NCBI GenBank assembly: GCA_007258455.2
Contig: VDFB02193867.1
Span: 526,744,751 to 526,808,750 of the forward strand
DNA length: 64,000 bases
Direction: 5' to 3'
From: Sequoia sempervirens
Lineage: Eukaryota > Streptophyta > Pinopsida > Cupressales > Cupressaceae
Positions 34,387-45,420 of this stretch are shown piece after piece (position 1 is the first letter of the stretch; each line of letters starts with the position of its first letter). The translations under genes were made by a program, and so were the position numbers. Below the pieces are notes generated by a model. The model had not been told where the DNA came from, ran no database searches, and worked only from the letters and a program-made list of their open reading frames with translations.

Positions 34387-34765
34387 ATTACTCAGAAATC
34401 CGTTTATAAAGTGCCATATCAAAAGAGTCATATTTGTTTGCCATGTTGGTGTTGTTCAAATTTTGAAGAATCTCAGGCCTGAAGAAAGTTTTGTTGCAGT
34501 GAACCTGAAAGCTACAAGATCTATGGTGCTCTGTCGGATGGAACTCAGAGAAAGATTTACATGTAAGTGAGCTTCATACCATTTGAAGCTAAGTCCTCTG
34601 CAAAGAGGTGGTGACTCTGTCAAGGTGAACCTGTTGAAGATTTGAAGAATATTTCCATGGCTGCAACGTTCCCAGGTATTCTTCATGCTTTTTGAACATG
34701 GAAAAAAAACTTTATTCCCCTTTATTTGGTGAGATCAAGCACTAGCATCAAGGGAGGTTTCAATA

Positions 34766-35560
34766 TTGCAACTAGATAGTTGTAGAGGGATAGGTTTCAT
34801 TTGCAAGATGCATTGTTGTCCTGATGCTCCCTCTACAAGCTATGATACCATGCTTAAGGCACACCATGAGGATGAGTCAGAGTCCTTTGATGACTCTCAT
34901 TGCCAGCATGATGAAGAACAGAGCCAAGTGAAAAGAGGAAGTGGGAGTAGTAGTTTAAACCATCATTGCACTAATGATGTGCCTCCTCCTACTGAAAATG
35001 ATATAGAGCAGTTGCAAGATGTGTTGAATGGTGAGTGTATCCCTTTGTATACACTTGATGAAGTTTTCACAGAATGTGACAATATGCAGAGCACTGGAGC
35101 TAGTTGTTTTCAACTTCAGGGTAATGTAAATAGTGAATATGACAGCTTGTTGTCACATAACAGTCAGCATTTGGAAAGTATGTCTGACTTTCAAATGCAT
35201 AAGGATCATGTACATGTTTATCAGGTAGCTATTTGTGATCAGACTATGTTTTCATATGGTCTTGATCAGTATTCACAGGTGTTTCCACATGACACAAAAT
35301 CAGACAATGAAGAGTGTGGCAATGATAAAGTTTATTGGGTCTGGTTGCCAGTTAAAGACAAAACTAAACACAGGGCAAGTTTTCACTTGCACAAGGGCAA
35401 CCTGATACTTATGTTTGTAGAGGTGCATTCACTTATATTGTTGCAGCTTGGCAGAGGCAAACATGAGTTAGGGGAGGCCAACTCATTTTGCAGAATTGTA
35501 TTTGACAGGGGTAAGAGTTGGCTCTCATTTTTCATTTGGTGGCCTAGTGTCATCAAATGA
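34766..35560 (+). CDS. Acidic ORF with C-terminal ASFHLHKG module (264 aa)
   Basis: Intact open frame from MQLDSCRGIGF to WPSVIK, the only one in this non-autonomous element. Residues 30-190 are acidic and rich in Ser, His, Gln and Asp (DESESFDDSHCQHDEEQ). Residues about 192-255 form a compact module: VYWVWLPVKDKTKHRASFHL, HKGNLILMFVEVHS, GRGKHELGEANS, IVFDRGKSWLS. The same module ends element W at 62341-62530. It has no match to gag, protease, RT or integrase motifs that I know. The upstream start could be earlier or later; the codons between 34766 and 34830 have no counterpart to check. Product function unknown. Confidence 0.6.
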   Translation: MQLDSCRGIGFICKMHCCPDAPSTSYDTMLKAHHEDESESFDDSHCQHDEEQSQVKRGSGSSSLNHHCTNDVPPPTENDIEQLQDVLNGECIPLYTLDEVFTECDNMQSTGASCFQLQGNVNSEYDSLLSHNSQHLESMSDFQMHKDHVHVYQVAICDQTMFSYGLDQYSQVFPHDTKSDNEECGNDKVYWVWLPVKDKTKHRASFHLHKGNLILMFVEVHSLILLQLGRGKHELGEANSFCRIVFDRGKSWLSFFIWWPSVIK

Positions 35561-35819
35561 AATAAAGAATCAAAAATGTGACTCTTGAATTTCCCGTTCA
35601 TGGACAATTCTTGATGTGGTGCTTCATCTGAAGCATTTCTTTTTCCATGAACATTAGGTTAGGTTTTTACTTTTCTGGTCAGTTTTGTTTTGCTGTGTCT
35701 GTTAACCTTGTCCGGTTAGCTCCACGCTGTTTTGGGTTTCCTTTTGTTCTAGTCTACTCTCCCAGTGATCTGAATTCTTGCTATGCCCACCAGGGGCATA
35801 CATCCCCAACTGGAGCCTA
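35561..35819 (+). mobile_element. Internal 3' end with polypurine-like tract
   Basis: Ends ACCAGGGGCATACATCCCC and then AACTGGAGCCTA before the LTR. Element W has AGGAGGCATGCATCCCTAG and TCGGAGCCATTA in the same place (62666-62698). The shared GGAGCC block next to the LTR shows that this is the conserved 3' priming region, although its purine run is short. Confidence 0.5.
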
Positions 35820-38660
35820 TGTTAGTGCCTATTTTGGTTGTCTCTCATTTTCCAGTTATTTTCCTTTGATTTCCCTGACAAATCTTTAGCTTGGGATTTT
35901 TCTATCTTTTTGGTAAGTGGGGTAAATGGGCTCCCATCAGGGTTGAGCTCAGTGTGCTAAGTGTTCATGTCTTGGATGGCTTGATCTTTCTTTTCTTCCT
36001 TGCCTTGTGTTTTTCTTTGTCTGGCGGGGGCAGAACCGGAATGGAATCAGAATCTGGATTTTGGCCTTTGGTTTCTCTTTCGGGTTCCATTCCGGCCCCA
36101 ACTCCGTGTCTTCAGTTGTCTTTGTTTTTAGTTTCCTTTGGCGAGCACGAGATCGAAATGGAAATCATTTTTGAACCTTTTTCAAATTTCCTTTGCTTGT
36201 TTTGTCCCGGCTTCCCGGCCTCTAATTTGCTTTAACTCTCGGTTGACCTGGACGACTCTCTACGGGGCCTTTATGGCTGGGCTGGATGGTTTTCTGGCCT
36301 CACTTTTGTTCCTTTTCTCCCCGATTCCGTCTTCGACTTGTCTTTCCTTGGTTTCCCGGCCTGATTTCCGGTTCTCGTTCCTTTTTTCCACTGGTTTTCT
36401 TTTGGCGGATTCTTTATCCTCGCTAACATATTGGCTGCACCTACTTGTCTCTAAGGCCGACCGTGGTAGCCCCTCGTTCCTTTGCTAGACTTTCTCTCGA
36501 CGCTAGGCGTCCTCCCAAGTTAATGGCTGAGCTACTAATATGACTTCCTTTGTGCACATGTTGATAATCAATGGCCACGATGAAAAAGTTACCTGATGGT
36601 TACCGTAAAATGCTTTCCTAGTCCGGTCCGCTGAATTGCTGACTAAGGTTTTCAGTCGGCACGACATTTCTTTTCGCTGTGACATCTCACCGAGCGCGGA
36701 GACCTCTGGGCGAGTGTTGGCTTCTTCCTTATGAAGTCTGCGGCCCCACGACTTTGAGCCGAGGAGTTACCGACCCCACCATGCTCCCTGTGATGACTTT
36801 TGGTTTTGCCAGGATCTCTACACTTCGATGTCTCTCCGTCTTCGCTTTGTGGTCCTCGCCGAGCGTGTCGTGGAGATGTCTCCCCGGACCCTCCTCGCGG
36901 TCTCTGGCTGATATGCAGCATTCTTCCTTCAGATGACTTCCTTTCTGGCCATGCAACGGATTCTCACGGGAGGTCTCCCCTGGACCTTTGTTTTTCTCGA
37001 CGGCATGGAGCCCCTTATTCCTCCCAGGTAATATAGATCAATAGTTCATAGGTAAACTTACAATCATTATGATCTGACGGCCATCGCCTGAGCACTCATG
37101 TGACTTGCCTGATCTTTATGCTCTGCGAGAAGAGCATCCGCCCACCACGTGTCACATGGACCCCACCTCAGAACTCGTGCTGCAGTGCATACATTTAAAC
37201 GGAGATCGATGGTCCCCAGATGACTGGAATCTGATCAACGGTGGGCGCAGGAATCATATGTGGTGGTCTAGTTCAACGACTAATGAAGATTTTAAAAGAC
37301 AACCGCCCGATCACTGATGATCGACGACCGATATTCATTTTCGCGTGATCAGGGTTTCGAAGGTGTTTGCGCGCAAAGACCTGAGAACTGATACTTGATG
37401 GCAGTAGATGGAGGGTCGCTAAATCCATCGAATTTGCATTCATGGCGACTCTAAGAATGGGACGGCGTGTTCAGAGGTATGGGCACACGGATTCTTGGGC
37501 TAATTTGATGTTGGCTGACAGACTTGTTCTGGTCGCCAGGGTCGCCCATGTCTGTCCTGCCAGATTTGACCTGATCGGATCTGCATCAAGCTTTCTCATG
37601 GATTCACTTGACGTGAATATTCAATGTAGTCCTGATGATTGGTGGTGGACTGGTGACTCAACCTGTGTGTTGTTTAGGGTTTGTCCTAGTCACCTGATGA
37701 CATGTAAAGTCACCCTGGTCAGTTGCTTATTGCTCTCCCTATTCCTATAAAGGGAGATTTCATGGCCAGTGTGAAGGGTTCGGTCCCTTGGGTTTGGTTC
37801 CCTTGGTTCAGTTCCATTTTCCTGAGTTGTGGGATTAGCCTGGGATAGATTAGGGTTTGGTCTTAGGTCATTTTTGAGTCTGTAAACTGTAATGTTGAAT
37901 TCCTCTGTAAATGCAATCAGTTAAGCAAGAATACATGAAGATGCTTATCTTTCATGCATATCATCAGATTGTCTCCACATTTGTAGGCTTTTAATCATTT
38001 GAATAAATGAATAAGGTGTTTTTGTTCATCTTCTCATACTTCATGGTACTGTGTTATTTGTCGATAGGTCTGCTTCAAGGAAGCAGTTAAATCCTTTGAA
38101 TAGATAGCAGTGATTACTTGTTTGCAGGTTGGATTTGGTAAGAATAGTCTAGTTGATACAAGAGTCATATTGTTAGTGTAAGGCACTGATAACTGATGTA
38201 AGGCATTAGAAAAACAAAATCCACTGATTGAGTCTTGTTTGTAGATGAATTCCAGCTTTTGTGTTTGACTTTGTTGCCCAAAACTAGGCACTGATCTATT
38301 TTGCAGCCTAGTCCCTCTCAGAAACCTCAATTCATATAAATCATTGAATATCTTTTGCTTGATGTCTTGTCCTACCTCCTTGTTGCTTCAAGTTTTTTGT
38401 AACTAAGAATCTAGCCCTATTTGATGTTCTCAACACTTGGTATCAGGAGTCATCTGCTATAAAAAGCAATGTCTTGTCTTCTTTAAGGCATTGTGTGGGT
38501 ATACCCGGCCTGGTTCTGCAGAGTCTAAAGTGCAGAAGATCTTAGTCTTTGACTGAATCTTGTCAGTTGGTTCAGGTCCTTCGAGCTGCCCTTGATTGGA
38601 GTTAGCTACTCCATAGGTAGAATAGGAGACCAACCTGGTTTACAAGAAAAATGACCAACA
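35820..38660 (+). mobile_element. 3' LTR of the W-related element
   Basis: 2,841 bp, starts TGTTAGTGCC and ends GACCAACA. It differs from the 5' LTR by substitutions and several indels, for example in 36175-36480 and an extra block near 38178-38200 ('ggcactgataactgatgtaa'). Confidence 0.92.
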
Positions 38661-39783
38661 CATTCTTCTTCTCTTCTTTGCATTTCCTTCCATAAATGCA
38701 TAGCTACCATGTGCATTGAGAAATCAGGGGGTTTATTCATTCCTACCAATATTTTCCCTACCACTGATTCTTTCTCTCCATATAGTACTAACTAAAAGGA
38801 TTCAGGATGTCCAATCAATTCAGGCTGTAGGGGTACTAATTGTTCTTGTTTTTTTTGTTGCTATAGGAACTCTTGCTACAAGATATCTTGCTATAGGAAA
38901 TCCTAATTTTCCTCATACCCTTGATTCTCCACTTGTTTTGCAATGTCAACAAGGTCTACCAATGTTATGTTTGTTGTTATCTTTAAATATATCCTCTTTC
39001 CTGACATTCACCTACTCCATTTCCATGTCCCCTCCCATGATTTCTCTCAGATCTCTCAGGGATTTCTCACTGAGGCCGCACTGCCAGCTTTCCCAACTGG
39101 TCTTTCTTTCCTAGGAGGGCTCTCATGTTTTTCTTTGGCTGCAGGATGAGTAGTGTCAGCCTTTCTCTTCTTAGAGCTTGGCACCTCTTTTTTTGAAGGC
39201 TGCCTTTTGGATTTTCCTTTTCTCAATTCGTCCTCTCTTTTTTGTGCCCTATTTTTCATTAAAATTCCAAGTGGAATATCATCATCAGAATCTGGGGAGA
39301 ACTTCCTTTGTCTAGGTGCTCTATCCTAGAAGAGCTAATTTATATGGTTTCTTCTACTACAGAAGGGTTTGTCCTAGGGGCTGCGCCAAAGGTTGAAGCA
39401 CCAAGAGTGGCTTCAGTCATGCTCAATCTCCTACTAGACCTATGGGGTTGAGGTAAAACCATAGGTTGCAAGTGCTCAGGTCTCATTTGATCAATTTTTA
39501 TGAATTCTTCCCAAGTCATTCTAGATACATCATGTAGAGACTTCTCAACTAGCAATTTAATCAAACAATGGTGGGAAACGGAATTTTCCCTACCTTTCTA
39601 AGTCTTGACCACCATGATTGAAAGAAGGTCATATAACACATTCGACACATTCATCCTCCTTTCGTGACTCATGTGATTGAAAATATTGAAGTGCATAGAA
39701 TGCAGATTTGACTAGCAACCTTCGTGGGTGATATATTTTATGACATAAACAACTATTATCTACTTCCATGGCTTCGTAAAGAC
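38661..39783 (-). pseudogene. Large unrecognised protein relic, middle part
   Basis: Minus strand, read from 39783. First a helical segment (YVIKYITHEGC, MHFNIFNHMSHERRMNV, NVLYDLLSIMVVKT, LIKLLVEKSLHDVSRMTWEE), then a Pro/Ser-rich stretch, then a very basic one (KKEVPSSKKRKADTTHPAAK, about 39160-39210), then a Gln-rich stretch where at least four Gln codons have become stops (38800-38900), then LYGEKESVVGKILVGMNKPP and the start of a coiled coil WKEMQRREEE at the edge of the insertion. The basic stretch could be a nuclear localisation signal. The layout (helical, basic, Gln-rich, coiled coil) does not match a retroelement protein that I know; function unknown. Cut at 39783 by an LTR. Confidence 0.55.
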
Positions 39784-41079
39784 TATAACTAAGGGTTATT
39801 TTTGAATTTAAGATTAGATCAAATGAATGAAAATCATTAATGACAATAAACCCAAAGTTCTATAGAGCACAAAGGAAATTGAAAACAAAACAATTATACC
39901 TGTAAATCGCAATTCCCATGATTACCTCCATAGTACCTTCTTACTTGCTGGATGATGTTGCCCTCAGATTCGTTGTGCGAGCAATCTGAAAATGTCTAAG
40001 TCCTACAACAAGCCTTGAAGGATTTGCATAAAAATGTCTAAATGCCTATGACTATGACAATGTCTAAGACTTTGATCAAATAATGACAATAATTGAAAAT
40101 GAGAAGCCTTAAATGTGCAAGCTAATAAATGACTATAATATGTGCGTAAATCTAAAATGTTAGCGTGTAATCCAAAAGTGAGGGGAAAATGACATTTTAT
40201 AGAAAATGTCATTTTGAGTGGACGGACGAGATTAATTGATGATGAGAACCTAAAATGAGAGGCCCAGATTAAATTTGAGAATCCCTAATCAGGGTTAGGG
40301 AAAAATCCTTAATCGAATGGTCAGAATAATATCTCAGATAATCAAATCGACGGTGGAGAATAAATGAGATAAATTAATTAAAGAAATGAAGATTTTTAAA
40401 AAATCAAGAAGATAAGATTGCCCGATTTGTGAGATTCGAAAAATCAAGAAGATAAGATTTGGACTGAAGATTCGATTTGGAAAATCAAGAATCTACCCGA
40501 TTACTTGATTTTTGGAAGAATAATATCTTTTTGAATTTAATTAATTCAAAATGATAATTTTATGTGACAAGTAAATAATCTTTTTCAGATTATTTACTAA
40601 AAAGAGTGAAAGTTAATTAAATGAAATCATTTTAAATATTTTCATTTATTTAAAATGAGAGAAAAGTGAAATTAGTAATTAAATAATTAAAATTAATTAT
40701 TTAATTTGGAAGATAAGAATGATTAAATAAATTAATAAATTTATTTAATTGTGATAGTTAGTGACATATCAAATAAATAAATGAAATTCATTTATTTAAT
40801 AATCAGGAATAATTAATGAAGAAAGAAAATTAAATGTACCAAGAAATTTATTTACCAAGGAAGACTTAGACAATTAATGACGACATTTAATAAATAAATA
40901 TAATTCTATTTATTTTACTAATCAGCGAAGAATACAAAGACATGAATTATTTAATAATTATGAATTATTTAATCAATAGTTGAATGTGACTGCGACATAA
41001 TTAAAATGTCTTTAATTATGCTAGGGATCTAAAGCGGTAAAAATGAAACCAGCAGCCTAGGTCATTTTAGGTGTCTACA
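39784..41079 (-). mobile_element. Middle LTR of the Tat family (from another insertion)
   Basis: 1,296 bp, same family as the LTRs at 23059 and 53844. It starts TATAACTAAGGG instead of TGTAAC, has only two 40-bp units where the others have three, and its left flank (AAGAC) matches neither ATAGT nor the right flank of any LTR here. It is followed by a polypurine tract, so it is a 3' LTR. It interrupts the unrecognised minus-strand gene. Confidence 0.85.
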
Positions 41080-41344
41080 TTTTTCCCTCTTTGTCATAAA
41101 TGTAGCTGCAGTCGCATTGTGACAAAGAAAATAAGTCAAATATGCCCCAAGGCAAAATAAGATGAGGAAGAATGATGAGAGGCTATGGTATGCCCCCTAA
41201 GAGGACGCATAAGTTCCAAGAACATGAGTGTGCTCAACGATGAGAAGATTAGAATATGAAGAGACAAAGGAATATTAGTGCAAAAGATATGAATGATGAT
41301 ATGGATGTACGTTTATATGAGATAGGCCGAGAAGATGACATGAA
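40830..41344. other. Indel-rich stretch, probably poor consensus
   Basis: Against both other LTRs and against 24393-24664, this part suddenly has many one- to several-base gains and losses, such as GACGACATTTAATAAAT for GACGTATTTAATAAAT, TATTTTACTAATCAGCG for TATTTAATAATCATG, and GCTAGGGATCTAAAGCGG for GCTAGGACGAAAGTGG. Before 40830 the differences are mostly substitutions; after 41344 there are almost none. This is how unpolished long-read sequence looks. Confidence 0.65.
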
Positions 41345-43652
41345 TAAAGGAGATGCATGTAAGTTCCTAGACCAAATCCTTCAAAGCTTTACTGGAGGAC
41401 TTTTTAATATTTATTGCTCTTAATCATCATTGGGAAAACTGTTGTAATGGCCAACAAACACCATGATATGACATAGATCAAGGTGTGCAAGGTCGTACCA
41501 TTACGTAAGACAAACAGTCATAGATAAGGATGATCATGACTTATACCAAGAGCGTGACTGCCCCAGTCTTTTTGTCATAATCAACCACAAGCAGAAAAAG
41601 ACAAGTACAAAACATGACATGTCGTTGCTTCTCTAAATCTTGTTTCCAGGACATCCTTGAGAAACTAGTGACATGATTGCCAAAATACAAAAGTAGAGTC
41701 TCTATCATGATATGTCGTTGCTTTTCTAAATCTCAGGATCAGGACCTCGCTGAGAAGCTAGTAGTCATGCATGTCAATCGTCATGATATGTCACTGCTTC
41801 TCTAAATCCTACTTAGTGGGATCTTGCTGAAAAACTAATAACATGATAAAAGACCAAAAGACAATTGTCAAGTGTTTTCCAAGTGCGTCTAGATATTCAT
41901 TGTTCTAATGTCAAGATGTATTGGTTTAATGATGATGAGACGTCCGAGTGTTAAAGCTTTGACGATGCATTGACAATAGATGTCCAGGTTTGCCAAATTC
42001 AGGAAGGACACATCTTGAATAAAATTGATGCCAAGAGAATTAATCTCCAAATGTCATGTGACAGTGATGATGATGATGCCTATGAAGGACACATCTTGAG
42101 GCATATATGACACAGATGATTCTTCAGAAGGACACATCTAAAGAGTGTCGATGTTGAGAGGGGTGATCCTTAGATGTCGCGAGGATCATGCGAAAATGTC
42201 GAATGACAATGATGATGCCTAGGAAGGACACATCCTGAGGCATGAATGAAAAAGGTTACCTTTCAGAAGGACACATCTAAAGGTTAACTGATTTTTGACA
42301 GTTTGATGGGTTATGATGGTTTGACTTGTTTTGACTAGATGTTGCTATGTCATAATAATATGTGTCGATGAGTTTTGTCATGTTGCAATAAATGATTGCC
42401 AGCATTTTCTTGATGAGTTTCATTTGTTTGAGAAAGATTTGTGTTTCCTTGAAGATCCTTTTTGATGTGTGTGCCAGTGTGATGCCATGAACCCTAATAG
42501 ACTGACCTAGTGCGGCCTCGGGGGCTCATCAATAGATGGCCTTGCCTACGTCATACACTCAGAGACCTCGTAGTTCGACATGACCAATGAATTTGTCTTG
42601 ATGACCAAAGATTGTGCCATGATTTATTTTCAAAAACCTAAAAGGACTGACCTAATGTCTCGGGGACTCAAATGTGATTCTTGCCTACATAGCAAGTGCG
42701 TAGAGACAACGTAGTTCAGATAGATGACAAGGACTGATTGACTTGATTGACTTTGACAAGAGATGACACTGCGTTTACATGCTACAAGCAGTCTGATGTT
42801 TTGTTTGTGGTTTTCTTCAAGACATTTTATGATTTTTAGGTCTTTTTTCAGGTCATTTTGTGATGTTTTTGGTCTTTGTTTAGGACTTTTTGCGATGTTT
42901 TTGGTCTTTGTTCAGGACATTTTGCGATGTTTTTTTGTCTTTTCTCAGGACTTTTTTCCAATGTTTTTTTGTCTTTTCTTAGGACTTTTTTCCAATGTTT
43001 TTGTCTTTTTAAGGACTTTTTACAATTTTTTTGTCTTTTTTTGGACTTTTTACGATGTTTTTGTCTTTTTTTAGGACTTTTTTATGATGTTTTTGTCTTT
43101 TTTTAGGACTTCTTAACAATGTTTTTGTCTTTTTTCAGGACTTTTTTCCAATGTTTTTGTGATCATACGTGACATCCACTATAGTTGCATGATAAACATT
43201 TTTCCCCCAGTCAGGTCTAAGACTTAGCCATTTGCAAGGAATATGGACGGGATGCTGCTGACTTGCCAGACGGACAGTCGTCAGGACTTGATGTCAATCA
43301 TTTATCTACTATGACAGGTAGGGTAGGATGTGATGGTGATTTGCAGAATAATGGCGAACATACCTTTCATCCTAGGCCAAGTTAGACAAAGTGACAGTAG
43401 ATGGCAGAGCAATGATTGATTACGCATGGTGCCTGTTTGCCAGGTTTTCACCATGGTACTTGTCCAAAGTTCCTTTTTTCTAGGTTTTCACTTTTGAACG
43501 AATCATTTTTCTCTTTACTATTTTCTTGACTTTTCAATTTTTTTGGTGTCACCAAGATGCCTGTTTGCCAGGTTTTCATCAAGGTGATGATTTTTATCAT
43601 TTTTCAATTTTTTTTGTATTTTATGGCTTTCAACTCCACCCTCTGATGCTAT
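41080..43652 (-). mobile_element. Tat 3' non-coding region (second copy)
   Basis: Same as 24393-26974, shifted by 16,680 (then 16,678) bp, with the same three arrays at 41612-41845, about 42001-42285 and 42810-43168. The left 265 bp are noisy; the remainder showed only one difference, two T in a run near 43060. Confidence 0.75.
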
Positions 43653-44935
43653 GCATAGAACTTTCGGAGGTGTAAACTATTGATGGGCTCAGTCAACTAT
43701 TCCCCATCTCGAGATGCCAATTGATAAGCTCCAGAACCAAAGGAAGATATGATAATATAGGGACCTAGCCAGTTTGGTTCAAATTTTCTTGGCTTTTCTC
43801 TGTCTGCTTGGTTCTTGAGGTTCTACATGAGAACTAGGTCACCAATGTCAAACTTTCTGCCCATAACCTTTTTATTGTAGCTGCGACAAAGGTGGTTCTA
43901 GTATGCTTGGAGATGATTCAATGAGTTTTGTCTTCTTTCTTCCAGCATTTCCAGCTTGTGCAAGCATGATTGTCGGTACTCCTCTTCATTAGTTAGACCC
44001 TTCAACAAGACTCGTAGCGAAGGAATTTTGACCTCAATGGGTAAGATGGCTTAAGCACCAAAGACTAGGGCAAATGGGGTGGCCCCTGTAGGCGTACGAA
44101 TGCTAGTTCGGTAAGCCCACAGAGCAGGGTTGAGTTGTATGTGCCAGTCATGGCCAGCGTCATTAACAGTCTTTTTTAGGATCTTGACAATGGTTTTATT
44201 GGAAGCTTCAGCTTGGTCATTTCCTTGTGGGTAGTATGGAGATGAAAAGTGGTGTTGGATATGGAATCACTCACATAACTCACGTACGTCTTGGTTTTTA
44301 AATGGATGTTTGTTGTCAGTGATGATGGACTGCGAAAGGCCATACTGACAAATGATGTAGTTAAGGATGAACTTCCATATTTGTTTGCCGGTAATATATG
44401 TCAATGGGATGGCTTCAATCCACTTTGTGATTTACTCAGTGGCAGTAATAATGAATTTGTAGCTGTTGGATGAGGTTAGATGAATCTTACCCATAAGGTC
44501 GAGTCCCCATTGAGTAAAGGGCCACAGAGAAGTGATCGGTTGGAGTTCCTGTGTTGGAGCGTGGACCAAATCACTATGGATCTAACATTTGCGACAAGTT
44601 CTAACATATTCAATTGTATCTTTTTCCATGGTCAGCCAATAATACCCAAGTCTTGTTACTTTCTTAGCCAGAGTAGGACCACTCGAATGAGATCCACATA
44701 TACCGTCATGCACTTCTCTTAAGGTCGTACATGCTTCGTCGGTGTCAAGACATCTGAGGGCATCGTCGAAACTACGACGGTATAGGGTGTCACTGACAAT
44801 GGCATACCTTGCAGATTTTCTAATGAAGGACTTCCTTTGGTTATTGGATAAGTTCGGTGGAAGGGTTTGAGATTTTAAGTAGTCATAAATGTTTTGATAC
44901 CAAGGAGAATTGGGACCAACAAGTTCGCAAACCAT
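43653..44935 (-). pseudogene. Tat integrase (second copy)
   Basis: The enzyme that joins the DNA copy into the genome. SPWYQNIYDYLKSQTLP starts it near 44900. The zinc finger is formed by HDGICGSHSSG (about 44700) and CRKC (44582). Core residues: Asp in WGLDLMGK (about 44503), Asp in IITDNKHPF (about 44310), Glu in AEASNKTI (about 44205), with about 35 residues between the last two, so DD35E. A C-terminal part with RKFEPNWLGPYII and PINSLHLRKFYA ends near 43660; no chromodomain is seen. Stops after CRKC, at ATE*ITK, EL*E*FH and others make it inactive. Only the 44582-44935 part is a continuous frame. Confidence 0.88.
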
Positions 44936-44941
44936 TTCTAA

Positions 44942-45420
44942 TTATGGGATATTATATGTCGGTATCAAAAGCTGTTCTACTAAGAACTCAAATTGTGACA
45001 CTTTTTTAGGGATGTCCAAGAGAGAACTAATAGTAGCCATTGCATCAGCTTCCTTATTATGTGCCCTAGGGAGTTTTTCAAAAGAAATCAATTGGAAGTA
45101 CGTCAGGAAACTGTCCACCATCCTCTTGTAGGGAAGCAACTTCTCATCCTTTGTTTCATAGTCATCATTCACTTGGTTGATCATGAGCTGGGAATCCCCA
45201 AATACAAGCAATGTTTGAATTTTCTATTTAATTGCCAACTTGAGACCTATGACTAGTGTTTCATATTCGGCAATGTTATTTGTACAAGGGAAAACGATCC
45301 TGAATGACTTGGGAATTGAATCCCCCTATGGTGTGATAAACAAGATTCTAGGGCCTAAGCCATGACCAGTATGAGACCCATCAAAATATAGCTTCCATGG
45401 TGCTACCGGTTCTGCATGAA
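44942..45420 (-). pseudogene. Tat archaeal-type second RNase H
   Basis: Reads WKLYFDGSHTGHGLG (about 45405), TNNIAEYETLVIGLKLAIK (about 45290-45240), LLVFGDSQLMINQVNDDYET (45211) and FEKLPRAHNKEADAMAT (about 45030). The catalytic Asp, Glu, Asp and Asp positions are all kept. The domain lies between the ordinary RNase H and integrase, the place known for Tat-clade elements. TAG stands for Gln in TP*GD and after LAIK. Confidence 0.88.

Larger units (their letters stand above)
31591..38660 (+). mobile_element. Complete non-autonomous W-related LTR element, target duplication CATTC
   Basis: 7,070 bp: LTRs 31591-34365 and 35820-38660 (TGTTAGTGCC ... GACCAACA), flanked by CATTC at 31586-31590 and 38661-38665. 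The internal region is only 1,454 bp: primer site, leader, one open frame and polypurine-like end. There is no gag capsid domain, protease, RT or integrase, so it must be moved by proteins from another element. LTRs keep many CpG (for example 'tttcgcgcgatcagg'), unlike most of the window, which points to a fairly recent insertion. It cuts the unrecognised minus-strand gene within its coiled coil. Confidence 0.92.

Noticed and set aside
34766..35560. Treating the 264-codon ORF as a truncated gag
   Set aside because: No capsid motif; its C-terminal part matches the end of element W, which lies far behind the W gag.
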